From NCBI GenBank assembly GCA_002306375.1, contig DBRU01000019.1, positions 3,222 through 30,014 on the forward strand: a stretch of DNA of 26,793 bases, read 5' to 3'. How positions within the stretch are numbered: position 1 is the stretch's first letter; the number at the start of each line of letters is the position of its first letter. The notes beneath the pieces are model-generated. The model saw only the letters and a list, made by a program, of their open reading frames with translations. It had not been told where the DNA came from and did not search any database. Shown here in pieces: positions 15,765 to 23,416 of the stretch. The position numbers and the translations under genes were made by a program. The stretch comes from Faecalibacterium sp. UBA1360. Its GTDB lineage: Bacteria > Bacillota > Clostridia > Oscillospirales > Ruminococcaceae.

Positions 15765-17459
15765 ATGTTATCCATCAAGCGGCTGCTGTATGTTCTTTCG
15801 ATCGTGCTGGTGGTCAGCACCCTGTTTCTGATGTACAACATCAACGAAGAACGGGCCAGCCATATCGGCATCCGGCATAGCCAGGAGGCTCTTGCCCAAC
15901 CCATGGCCAGCGAGGGCGCCATCAGCCCCCAGCCCCTTCACTTTGTTGTCACGGGGCACAGCGACAAAGACCTCTACCGCGACATCTACAAAAACGTGGT
16001 ACGCCTTTTGTCTGACTGGAAGGTGTCCTACACCGAGGCGACCCGCCTGGACGCGCAACTGCTGCAAGACGACCCCATCGTGATCCTGTGCGACGACACG
16101 GCCGGGGACTATGCGGACCTGCTGGAACTGGGCGCCTTTATTGAACAGGGCGGTCGGGTTTTGTTCGCCGCCGGCCTGCCAGAAGCCTACACCGACTCTT
16201 ACCTGTGGCCGTTTCTGGGCATCAAGGAGAAGTCCCTGCGGGAGAATTACAACGACTTGGAATTCACCGGCGATCTGTTCCCCCTGCAATTGGAACGCAT
16301 GACCTACGACGGGTACAGCCTTTCCACTTGGATCAACGTAAGCGAAAAAGCCTGCGTCTACATCCGGGACGCCGAAAAACAGACTCCTGTTTTGTACACT
16401 TTTGATTATGGCGCCGGGCAGACCTGCCTGATCAACGGGACCTTTTTGTCTGACACCAACTGCTGCGGTCTGCTCAGTAGCGCCATCGGTCTGCTGGCCG
16501 GGGATCTTGTGTACCCGGTGTTGGGGATCAAGGCGGTGTTTTTGGACAATTTCCCCATGGTCACCAGCGTCAACGACCAGTTATGCATGAGACTGTATGG
16601 CTGTTCCACCGAATCTTTTGTGCGGGATGTGGTTTGGGCCCAGTTCCAGGGCCTGTCCCTGCGCAATGACCTGCGCTATACGTCCTCTATTCTGGCCGTG
16701 GCGTCCGGAGAAGGCGGGTTCCCCCCGATCGATGACAACCTGTTCAACACCATTGGCAAGTCTGCCTTGCAATACGAGGGCGAACTGGTGTACGCCGCCG
16801 ACTGCCGGGACGGGGAATCACTGCTGTACAACGACAATCTGCTTGCCCGGTTCCGGGAAGCCTTTACCCAGTATGACATCAACGGCCTGACCCTAATGAA
16901 CGGGACCGTCTTTGCGGAAGAACTAACCGCCCTGCCCGGCGTCAACATCACCGCCGTGCGCGGGCTTTTGTCGGACGACAACGCCCTGCACTGGGACAGG
17001 GACCGATTCTTCTTCCCCGGGGCCACCTTCGGCAACCGTATGGAGGAGGGCAACCTGTTTGAGATCGCCAGCGTTCTGTCTGCCTATGGCATGGTGTCCC
17101 ACGTTTTTGACGTGAACCGATTTATCGCCCTGGACGAAGAGACCGCCGCCTGGGACCAGGACAAGGCCCAGATCGGCATTTTTGAGACCGATGTGCTGAG
17201 CCGGGTGGAGTATTTGCAGCCCAAGACCCTGTCCAACACCCAAAACGCTGTGTTCAGCTACGTGGACCTGAACTACACCTGGCGGCGGGACGGCGACCGG
17301 CTGTACCTGGACTGCGACGGCGCCGTGCGGGGGCAGAGTTTCTGCCTGCGCACCGACAGCGCCATCACCGGCGCCCAGGGCGCCACCTATGAGGAAATGG
17401 GCAACGGCTACTATCTGCTGCGGCTGGAAAACAGCCATGCCGCCATCACACTTGCATAA
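15765..17459 (+). CDS. DUF2194-like membrane-anchored extracellular protein of the Pel-type locus
   Basis: A 564-residue protein with one N-terminal membrane anchor (about 5-27) and the rest outside the cell. Residues 55-230 look like an alpha/beta GATase1-like domain (PIVILCDDTAGDYADLLELG, FIEQGGRVLFAAGLPE). From about 255 the sequence VFLDNFPMVTS (Asp261) resembles the first strand and metal Asp of polysaccharide-deacetylase folds, but I cannot find the HxxxH that should follow; the expected region reads GELVYAADCRDG. The C-terminus is beta-rich. DUF2194 proteins occur beside PelF/PelG-type genes in Firmicutes, and this order recalls the middle and deacetylase parts of Pseudomonas PelA. A degenerate or non-standard deacetylase, or a polymer-binding partner, are both possible. 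The DUF number is from memory of the family. Confidence 0.6.
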   Translation: MLSIKRLLYVLSIVLVVSTLFLMYNINEERASHIGIRHSQEALAQPMASEGAISPQPLHFVVTGHSDKDLYRDIYKNVVRLLSDWKVSYTEATRLDAQLLQDDPIVILCDDTAGDYADLLELGAFIEQGGRVLFAAGLPEAYTDSYLWPFLGIKEKSLRENYNDLEFTGDLFPLQLERMTYDGYSLSTWINVSEKACVYIRDAEKQTPVLYTFDYGAGQTCLINGTFLSDTNCCGLLSSAIGLLAGDLVYPVLGIKAVFLDNFPMVTSVNDQLCMRLYGCSTESFVRDVVWAQFQGLSLRNDLRYTSSILAVASGEGGFPPIDDNLFNTIGKSALQYEGELVYAADCRDGESLLYNDNLLARFREAFTQYDINGLTLMNGTVFAEELTALPGVNITAVRGLLSDDNALHWDRDRFFFPGATFGNRMEEGNLFEIASVLSAYGMVSHVFDVNRFIALDEETAAWDQDKAQIGIFETDVLSRVEYLQPKTLSNTQNAVFSYVDLNYTWRRDGDRLYLDCDGAVRGQSFCLRTDSAITGAQGATYEEMGNGYYLLRLENSHAAITLA

Positions 17460-17471
17460 AGGAGGAGCGCC

Positions 17472-18908
17472 ATGAGGGTCTGCCTGATCTGTGAGGGCTG
17501 TTATCCCTATATACCAGGGGGCGTGTCCAGCTGGGTACAGACGATGTGCAGCCGGTTCAGCGACATCGAGTTCGTGATCTGGTCCATCGCCACCACCCGG
17601 GCAGATATGTCCGAATACCAGTACGCCATCCCCGCCAATGTGAAGGAGATCCGCACCTTTTACCTGGGCGAGACCGACCTTGGCAAAACCTACCGCAAGG
17701 TAAAAATGTCCCGCCGGGACCACCAGACACTGCAAAGCGTGGTGACCGGCCGGCCCGAAGAGATCGACTGGAAAGCCATCCTGGATTTTCTGATGCGCCA
17801 CCGCACCCGGCTGCCGGATATCCTGATGGGGGAGGATTTTTACGAGATCTGCCTGGAGGAATACCAGCGCCGGAAACTGAAAAATGTGTTCTTCCACTTT
17901 TTGTGGAACCTGCGCAGCATGTATTTTCCGCTGATGAACATTCTGTCGGACGACATCCCCGAAGCAGACCTGTACCACACGGTGTCCACGGGATACGCGG
18001 GGATCCTGGGCAGTTCGGCGTCCTATGTGACGGGCAAACCTCTGCTGCTCACCGAGCATGGCATCTACACCCGCGAGCGGGAAGAGGACATCATCCGCGC
18101 CAACTGGGTGGAGGAAGATTTTAAGGAAATGTGGATCAACTTCTTCAAGAAGCTGTCCCGCATCGCCTACAACCAGGCCAGCGTGGTCACCAGCCTGTTC
18201 CGGGTCAACAAAACTTTGCAGGTGGAACTGGGCTGCCCGGAGGAAAAGATCATCATTATCCCCAACGGCGTAAATGTGGAGGCCCTGGAGAATCTGGAGT
18301 CCGCCCACCGGCTGGAACCCGGCATGTTCCATATTGGCGCGGTGCTGCGGGTGGTGCCCATCAAGGATGTCAAGACCATGATCCTGGCTTTCGCCGACGT
18401 GAAGGAACGCATCCCCCAGGCCAAGCTCAACATCATGGGCAACTGCGGAGAAAACCCCGAATATTACCGGGAATGCCTGGACCTGATCCGGGATCTGGGG
18501 ATCCGGGATGTAGAGTTTCTGGGTCAGGTCAACATCCGGGAATACCTGCCTGAAATGAAGTTGCTGCTGCTGTCCAGCATCAGCGAAGGCCAGCCCCTGG
18601 CCATCCTGGAAGGCATGGCCGCCCGCCGCCCCTTTGTGGCCACCAACGTGGGCGACTGCCGGGGTCTGCTGGAAGGGCAGGATTCCGCCGTCAAGGGACC
18701 GGCGGGGCTGGTGGTCCCGGTCATGGACAGCAGAGCCATGGCGGATGCCATCTGGTATTGCTACACCCACCCCGAACAGCTCCGCCAAATGGGCGAGACC
18801 GGCCACCGCCGGGTGTGCGACGCCTACCGTCAGGAGTCTTTTTTGGCAAAATACCGTCGTTTGTACGAAAAGTTGGGAGGGAACGTCCATGGCGGGCATC
18901 GGATTTGA
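17472..18908 (+). CDS. pelF: PelF-type GT4 glycosyltransferase, exopolysaccharide synthase
   Basis: A 478-residue cytoplasmic family 4 glycosyltransferase of the PelF type. The ATG follows AAAGGAGGAG. The N-terminus MRVCLICEGCYPYIPGGVSS is the PelF hallmark. It also has LLTEHGIYTREREEDII, IIPNGVNVEAL, and the GT4 EX7E motif at Glu372-Glu380 (EGQPLAILE) followed by MAARRPFVATNVGDCRGLLE. In Pseudomonas, PelF polymerises the sugar from a UDP-activated N-acetylhexosamine donor and works with PelD, PelE and PelG. Length matches known PelF (about 500). It overlaps the pelG start by 20 bases, suggesting coupled translation. This is one of the two strongest anchors for calling the locus Pel-like. Confidence 0.92.
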   Translation: MRVCLICEGCYPYIPGGVSSWVQTMCSRFSDIEFVIWSIATTRADMSEYQYAIPANVKEIRTFYLGETDLGKTYRKVKMSRRDHQTLQSVVTGRPEEIDWKAILDFLMRHRTRLPDILMGEDFYEICLEEYQRRKLKNVFFHFLWNLRSMYFPLMNILSDDIPEADLYHTVSTGYAGILGSSASYVTGKPLLLTEHGIYTREREEDIIRANWVEEDFKEMWINFFKKLSRIAYNQASVVTSLFRVNKTLQVELGCPEEKIIIIPNGVNVEALENLESAHRLEPGMFHIGAVLRVVPIKDVKTMILAFADVKERIPQAKLNIMGNCGENPEYYRECLDLIRDLGIRDVEFLGQVNIREYLPEMKLLLLSSISEGQPLAILEGMAARRPFVATNVGDCRGLLEGQDSAVKGPAGLVVPVMDSRAMADAIWYCYTHPEQLRQMGETGHRRVCDAYRQESFLAKYRRLYEKLGGNVHGGHRI

Positions 18909-20268
18909 GCTGCGCAAGATCTACGGCAAGGGCACGCTGGCATCCAGCGTGTTCGGGACCCTGTACGCCACCATGACCAGCGTGGGACCGTCCCTGCTGT
19001 TCGCGGTGCTGATCCTGTTTTTGAAGCTGTTCATGGACCGGTCCAACATCCCCGAGATCCAGAGCCGCTTTTTTATCTCCTCGCTGTCCTATATCTTCAT
19101 GGGCAGTATCCTGATCTCGGCCCTGTTCAGCACGGTCATCTCCCGCTATATCTCCGACTGCGTGTTTGAGCACCGGGAACGGGAGATCTGTGCCTCAGTG
19201 TTCGGCGTGCTGAGCCTGAGCACCGTGATCGCCGGGGCCTACATGCTGGTGCTGTGCGTGGGCATGGCCCTGAAAAGCCACATCCCCTTGCCCTTTCTGG
19301 CGGTGTATTACCTGCTGGGCATCCTGTCCACCAATGTGTACAACCTGATTGTCTATGTGTCGGCCCTGAAGGAATACAAGGAAGTCACCCTGAGCTACCT
19401 GCTGGGTCTGCTGACGGCCATTCCCGTCTTTCTTGCGTGCCGCCACGTTTTTTCCATCGATCTGGTCAGCGCCGTGTACATTGCCCTGGCTGCGGGGTAT
19501 TTTGTGATCCACTTTCTGCTGGTGTTTTTGTGCGTGCGGGCTTTCGGGTGGCCCAACTCGGACCACTTCGCCTTCCTGGCTTACTTCCGGCGGTTCCCCA
19601 AGCTGTTTTGCAGCGGGTTTTGTTATATGCTGGGCTTTTACATCTGCACCATCGTGTACTGGCAGATGTCCGCCATGCGGGAAACGGTGAGTATTTTCAG
19701 CACCACGCCTTCCTACGACATGGCCATGTATCTGGCCATTGCCGTGAACCTGCCCGCCCTGGTCCTGTTCGTGGTCAAGACCGAGACCGCTTTTTTTGAA
19801 AAGTATGTGCGGTATCTGTCAGCCCTGAACAAGGGGTCGTATGACCTGATGGAAAAAGAGCGGGAAAACATGAACAACTCCATCCGGTTCCAGCTGTTTT
19901 TCATCTATGAGGTCCAGCTGATCATCACCATCCTGCTGACTTTCCTGATCAACATTTTCTTCCCCTATCTGAACGTCAGTTCCCAGTCGCTCAACACCTT
20001 TATGGTGCTGGCCATGGGCCTGTACTGCGTGTTCTGCATGTATTTTACGGTCATCTTTCTGTATTATTTCGAGGATCATGCGGCCGCCTGTATCGGACCG
20101 GTGGTCTTTCTGGCGGTAACGCTGCTGGGGGCGCTGATCGTCGTGCTGACCGGCCTGCCGCTGTATCCGCTGCCTTTGCTGGTCGGCGGCATGACGGGGT
20201 GGGTCACCGCTTTTCTCTGCCTGAAATACCGCCTGCGAAGACTCAACGCCTTCCTGATGTGCCGATAA
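18889..20268 (+). CDS. pelG: PelG-type polysaccharide transporter
   Basis: A 459-residue multi-pass membrane protein starting inside the end of pelF, with GGGAGGGAA before the ATG. The N-terminus MAGIGFELRKIYGKGTLASS is typical of PelG. About a dozen hydrophobic helices are spread over the length, consistent with a Wzx/MATE-like flippase fold. In Pel systems PelG carries the growing polymer across the cytoplasmic membrane in complex with PelD, PelE and PelF. Longer in-frame starts upstream lie inside pelF and are unlikely. Confidence 0.92.
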   Translation: MAGIGFELRKIYGKGTLASSVFGTLYATMTSVGPSLLFAVLILFLKLFMDRSNIPEIQSRFFISSLSYIFMGSILISALFSTVISRYISDCVFEHREREICASVFGVLSLSTVIAGAYMLVLCVGMALKSHIPLPFLAVYYLLGILSTNVYNLIVYVSALKEYKEVTLSYLLGLLTAIPVFLACRHVFSIDLVSAVYIALAAGYFVIHFLLVFLCVRAFGWPNSDHFAFLAYFRRFPKLFCSGFCYMLGFYICTIVYWQMSAMRETVSIFSTTPSYDMAMYLAIAVNLPALVLFVVKTETAFFEKYVRYLSALNKGSYDLMEKERENMNNSIRFQLFFIYEVQLIITILLTFLINIFFPYLNVSSQSLNTFMVLAMGLYCVFCMYFTVIFLYYFEDHAAACIGPVVFLAVTLLGALIVVLTGLPLYPLPLLVGGMTGWVTAFLCLKYRLRRLNAFLMCR

Positions 20269-20287
20269 ATGAAAGGATACCGCGATC

Positions 20288-22036
20288 GTGAACAAGTTTG
20301 AGCGAAGAAACGCCGTGGTCCTGCTTGCCGTTGTGGCGGCAGCCATCGCCCTGTTTGCCTTTTTGTACGCCGACACCCAGGTCCCAGTGGAGGCGGTCCC
20401 CGCCACGCCCGAAAGCGCCCTGGCCGACTGGACCTTGCAGGACAGCGCCATGAATGGCGTCCCCCTGGAAGAGGACAAGGACATCTATGAACTGAACACC
20501 AACATCTACGACGTATACATCAGCGTGTTCCCCACCAAGGACGAAAACGGCCAGATGCTGGATTTTTCGGCCTTTGACAAGCACACCTCCCGGGACCACA
20601 CCTACAACCCCGTCTTGAACTGCAACATCCAGATCCTGGAAGAGGGCGAAAGCCTGGACCCCCTGATGAGCCTGGACCAGAAAAACGCCACCATCCGGGT
20701 GCGGGGCAACTCCTCCCGCGGGGACACCTACAAAAGCTACAAGGTCAAGCTGGACGACGAGGCTGAGACCTTTTTCGGCCAGACCAACCTGAACATCAAC
20801 AAGCATTCGGAGGACATCACCAAGATCGCCACTAAGCTGGAGACCGACCTGCTGACCCAGGTGGACGACATTGCCAGCTACCGCACCTATTTCATGCGGG
20901 TGTGGATCCGGGACACATCCCTGCCCCAGGACCAGCAATCCTTTGAATACTACGGCCTGTTCACCGAGATCGAGCAGCCCAACAAGACTTATCTGGAAGC
21001 CAGGAGCCTGAGCAGCAACGCCGCCATGTACAAGGCGCGGGATTTCAGCTTTATGCTCAGCGATGTGCTCAAGGATGTGGACGATCCCGGCTACAATGAG
21101 GAAGCCTTTGAAACCGTGCTGACCATCCGGGAAGGCAACGACCACCAAAAGCTGCTGGAAATGCTGGAGGCCGTCAACGACGAGACCACCGACTTTGAAC
21201 AGGTGTTCCACCAATATTTCAACGAGGACAACTACCTTACCTGGCTGGCGTTCAACCTGCTGATGGGCAACAACGACATCATCAACCACAACTTCATCAT
21301 TTACAGCCCCGAAAATTCCCAGACATGGTACTTCATCCCTTGGGATTTTGACGGAACCTTGCGTTTTGGCGAGTACGAAAGCAGCCTGATGAAGCTGCCC
21401 ACCTCCCTGCGGGGGGTGCAAAAGCTGAACCAGTCGGTTTTGCACCGCCGGTACCTGCGCCTGGACGGCAGCTTGGAAAAGATCGAGGCGAAAATGCAGG
21501 AACTGCTCAACGAGACCATCACCCGGGACAGGGTCACCGGCCTGGTGAACGCCTACAAGCCCGTGCTGGACAAGACCCTGTCCCTGATGCCTGACGTGAG
21601 CCTGCTGGACATGGCCCCCAGCGAGCTCCTCGCTTACCTGGACAGCCTGTACGACGGGATCTATGCCAACTACCTGCTGTTTGAGGAATCCATGGAATAC
21701 CCCGCCCCCATGTATGTGGCCGCGCCGGTGAAAAACAGCGATAACAGCATCGAGTTTGCCTGGCAGGCTTCGTACTCGTACCAGGGCCGGCCCATCACGT
21801 ACAACCTGCGCGTGTACTCCGACTACAACATGCAAAACCTGGTCTTTGAGACCGCCAACATCGCCGATACCCGCTTTGTGAAACAGGACGGGCTGGCGCC
21901 CGGCGTGTACTACCTGATGGTCACCGCCGTGGACAGCGAAGGCCACGAACAGCTGAGCATGGAACGGTTTGAGACCATGCTCACCGATATCAAGGGCTAC
22001 AACGTGAACGGCCTGCTGGAATTTACCGTACAGTAA
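20288..22036 (+). CDS. CotH-family protein kinase, membrane anchored, with C-terminal Fn3-like domain
   Basis: A 582-residue protein that starts with GTG (20288), after AAAGGA 19 bases past the pelG stop. One N-terminal membrane helix (about 9-28) puts the rest outside. The CotH kinase core shows IRVRGNSSRGD, KSYKVKLDDEAETFF, NLNINKHSEDITK, then the active-site region NNDIINHNF (328-336, Asp330, Asn335) and IPWDFDGTL (Asp353, Asp355). The key acidic and Asn residues of the family are present, so it is likely active. Residues from about 475 on (MYVAAPVKNSDNSIEFAWQA to the end) look like a fibronectin III-type domain. CotH kinases phosphorylate secreted proteins; here the target may be an extracellular partner of the polymer, which is inferred. 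Confidence 0.88.
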   Translation: MNKFERRNAVVLLAVVAAAIALFAFLYADTQVPVEAVPATPESALADWTLQDSAMNGVPLEEDKDIYELNTNIYDVYISVFPTKDENGQMLDFSAFDKHTSRDHTYNPVLNCNIQILEEGESLDPLMSLDQKNATIRVRGNSSRGDTYKSYKVKLDDEAETFFGQTNLNINKHSEDITKIATKLETDLLTQVDDIASYRTYFMRVWIRDTSLPQDQQSFEYYGLFTEIEQPNKTYLEARSLSSNAAMYKARDFSFMLSDVLKDVDDPGYNEEAFETVLTIREGNDHQKLLEMLEAVNDETTDFEQVFHQYFNEDNYLTWLAFNLLMGNNDIINHNFIIYSPENSQTWYFIPWDFDGTLRFGEYESSLMKLPTSLRGVQKLNQSVLHRRYLRLDGSLEKIEAKMQELLNETITRDRVTGLVNAYKPVLDKTLSLMPDVSLLDMAPSELLAYLDSLYDGIYANYLLFEESMEYPAPMYVAAPVKNSDNSIEFAWQASYSYQGRPITYNLRVYSDYNMQNLVFETANIADTRFVKQDGLAPGVYYLMVTAVDSEGHEQLSMERFETMLTDIKGYNVNGLLEFTVQ

Positions 22037-22046
22037 GGAGGCTGCC

Positions 22047-22757
22047 ATGCAATACCAGGGACAGCGCCTGCGCCATGAACTGAAATACTACGTCAACGCC
22101 AGCGTCTACCACACCCTGCGCGGCCGTCTGCGCACGGTCATCCGGCCCGACCCCAACATGAAACGGGAGGACGGGTACCTGATCTCCAGCTTATATTTTG
22201 ACGATATGTATTCCTCCGCGTTGAACGAAAAGCAGTCCGGCATCCGCTTCCGCAAAAAGTTCCGCCTGCGGTGCTATGACCGCAGCGACGCGCTGATCAA
22301 GCTGGAATGCAAATACAAATACGACGAATTCATCGCCAAGACCAGCGCCAGCCTGACCCGGGCCGAGTATGACGCCATTTTGCGGGGGGACTATGGGTTT
22401 TTGGCCGCCCGGCCAGAGCCGGTCTGCCGCCAGCTGCTGGGCTACCACAACCTGCGCCTGCTGCGCCCCGTGGTCACGGTGGAATACCTGCGGGAAGCCT
22501 ATGTGCTGCCCCAGGGCAACGTGCGCATCACCTTTGACAAGGAGATCGCCGCCTCGGCGGAAAATTACGACATGTTCGCCCCTGACTACACCACCCGCCG
22601 GGTACTGGAAAAGGACCGCTATGTGCTGGAAGTGAAATTCGACGACTTTATCCCCGTACATGTGTTGCAGATCCTGCAAACCGCCATGACCGAAAAATGC
22701 GCCATTTCCAAATACGTGATGTGCCGTCTTGATAAAAGGAGGTTCCTGTACCAATGA
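22047..22757 (+). CDS. VTC-domain polyphosphate polymerase-like protein
   Basis: A 236-residue stand-alone VTC domain (triphosphate-tunnel fold). The ATG follows TAAGGAGG. The basic tunnel residues appear intact: RHELKY (9-14, Lys13), SLYFDD (48-53), KFRLRCY (71-77, Arg73 and Arg75), KLECKYK (85-91), VEYLRE (145-150, Arg149), VRITFD (159-164, Arg160) and VLEVKFDD (193-200, Glu195, Lys197). Yeast Vtc4 uses this fold to make polyphosphate from ATP. It overlaps the DUF4956 gene by 4 bases (ATGA), so the soluble enzyme may work with that membrane protein. Bacterial members are mostly untested biochemically, so the activity is inferred from conserved residues. Confidence 0.87.
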   Translation: MQYQGQRLRHELKYYVNASVYHTLRGRLRTVIRPDPNMKREDGYLISSLYFDDMYSSALNEKQSGIRFRKKFRLRCYDRSDALIKLECKYKYDEFIAKTSASLTRAEYDAILRGDYGFLAARPEPVCRQLLGYHNLRLLRPVVTVEYLREAYVLPQGNVRITFDKEIAASAENYDMFAPDYTTRRVLEKDRYVLEVKFDDFIPVHVLQILQTAMTEKCAISKYVMCRLDKRRFLYQ

Positions 22758-23416
22758 CTTTTTCCGATATTTTCAAAAACAACTTTCTCAAAGAGACCGG
22801 CAGCCTGACCACCGAAGGCTTTGCCATGTCGCTGCTGGCAGCCTTCATCTGCGGCATGATCGTGTATGCGGTGTACCGCTTCTTTTTCAAGGGCGTGATC
22901 TACAACAACAACTTCAACATCCTGCTGGTGCTGACCAGCCTGGTGACCTGCTTCATCGTCATCGTCATCAGCTCCAACGTGGTCTTGTCCCTGGGCATGG
23001 TGGGCGCCTTGTCCATCGTGCGGTACCGCACGGCCGTCAAGGACCCGCTGGACGTGGGATTTCTGTTCTGGACGGTGGCGGTGGGCGTGACCTGCGGCGC
23101 TGGGCTGTACCTGATCTCGCTGCTGGGCACGATCTTTATCAGTCTGGTGTATATTCTTCTGGTCAAGATTCGCAACCACCGGCACGTGTACCTGCTGATC
23201 GTCAAATATGCCGATGAAGCCGCCAACGACGTGCTGCGGGAACTGGGGCCGATCAAAAAGGTGCTGAAAAACAAGACCTCCACCAAGGGATTCACCGAAC
23301 TGACCTACGAAGTCCGGGTGAACGTGGACAACACAGCCTTCGTGAACCAGCTGTCGGCCAAGGCGGGCGTGGAAAGCGCCGTCCTGGTGGAGTTTACCGG
23401 AGACTATTTTGAATAA
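22754..23416 (+). CDS. DUF4956 membrane protein
   Basis: A 220-residue protein with about four membrane helices (roughly 24-42, 54-74, 100-120 and 121-137) and a soluble C-terminal domain (150-220). The family motif SLGMVGALSIVRYRTAVKDP lies at 79-98, between the second and third helices, with conserved Arg residues near the membrane. DUF4956 genes are repeatedly found beside VTC-domain and CotH genes in clostridia, as here. A role in passing polyphosphate or another phosphate compound across the membrane would fit, by analogy with yeast VTC, where synthesis and transport are linked, but no function has been shown to my knowledge. The gene overlaps the VTC gene and the next gene. Confidence 0.88.
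   Translation: MTFSDIFKNNFLKETGSLTTEGFAMSLLAAFICGMIVYAVYRFFFKGVIYNNNFNILLVLTSLVTCFIVIVISSNVVLSLGMVGALSIVRYRTAVKDPLDVGFLFWTVAVGVTCGAGLYLISLLGTIFISLVYILLVKIRNHRHVYLLIVKYADEAANDVLRELGPIKKVLKNKTSTKGFTELTYEVRVNVDNTAFVNQLSAKAGVESAVLVEFTGDYFE

Noticed and set aside
18634..18888. A longer pelG with an upstream in-frame start inside pelF.
   Set aside because: The internal ATG at 18889 has a good ribosome binding site and gives the typical MAGIGFELRK N-terminus; the extra residues have no family support.
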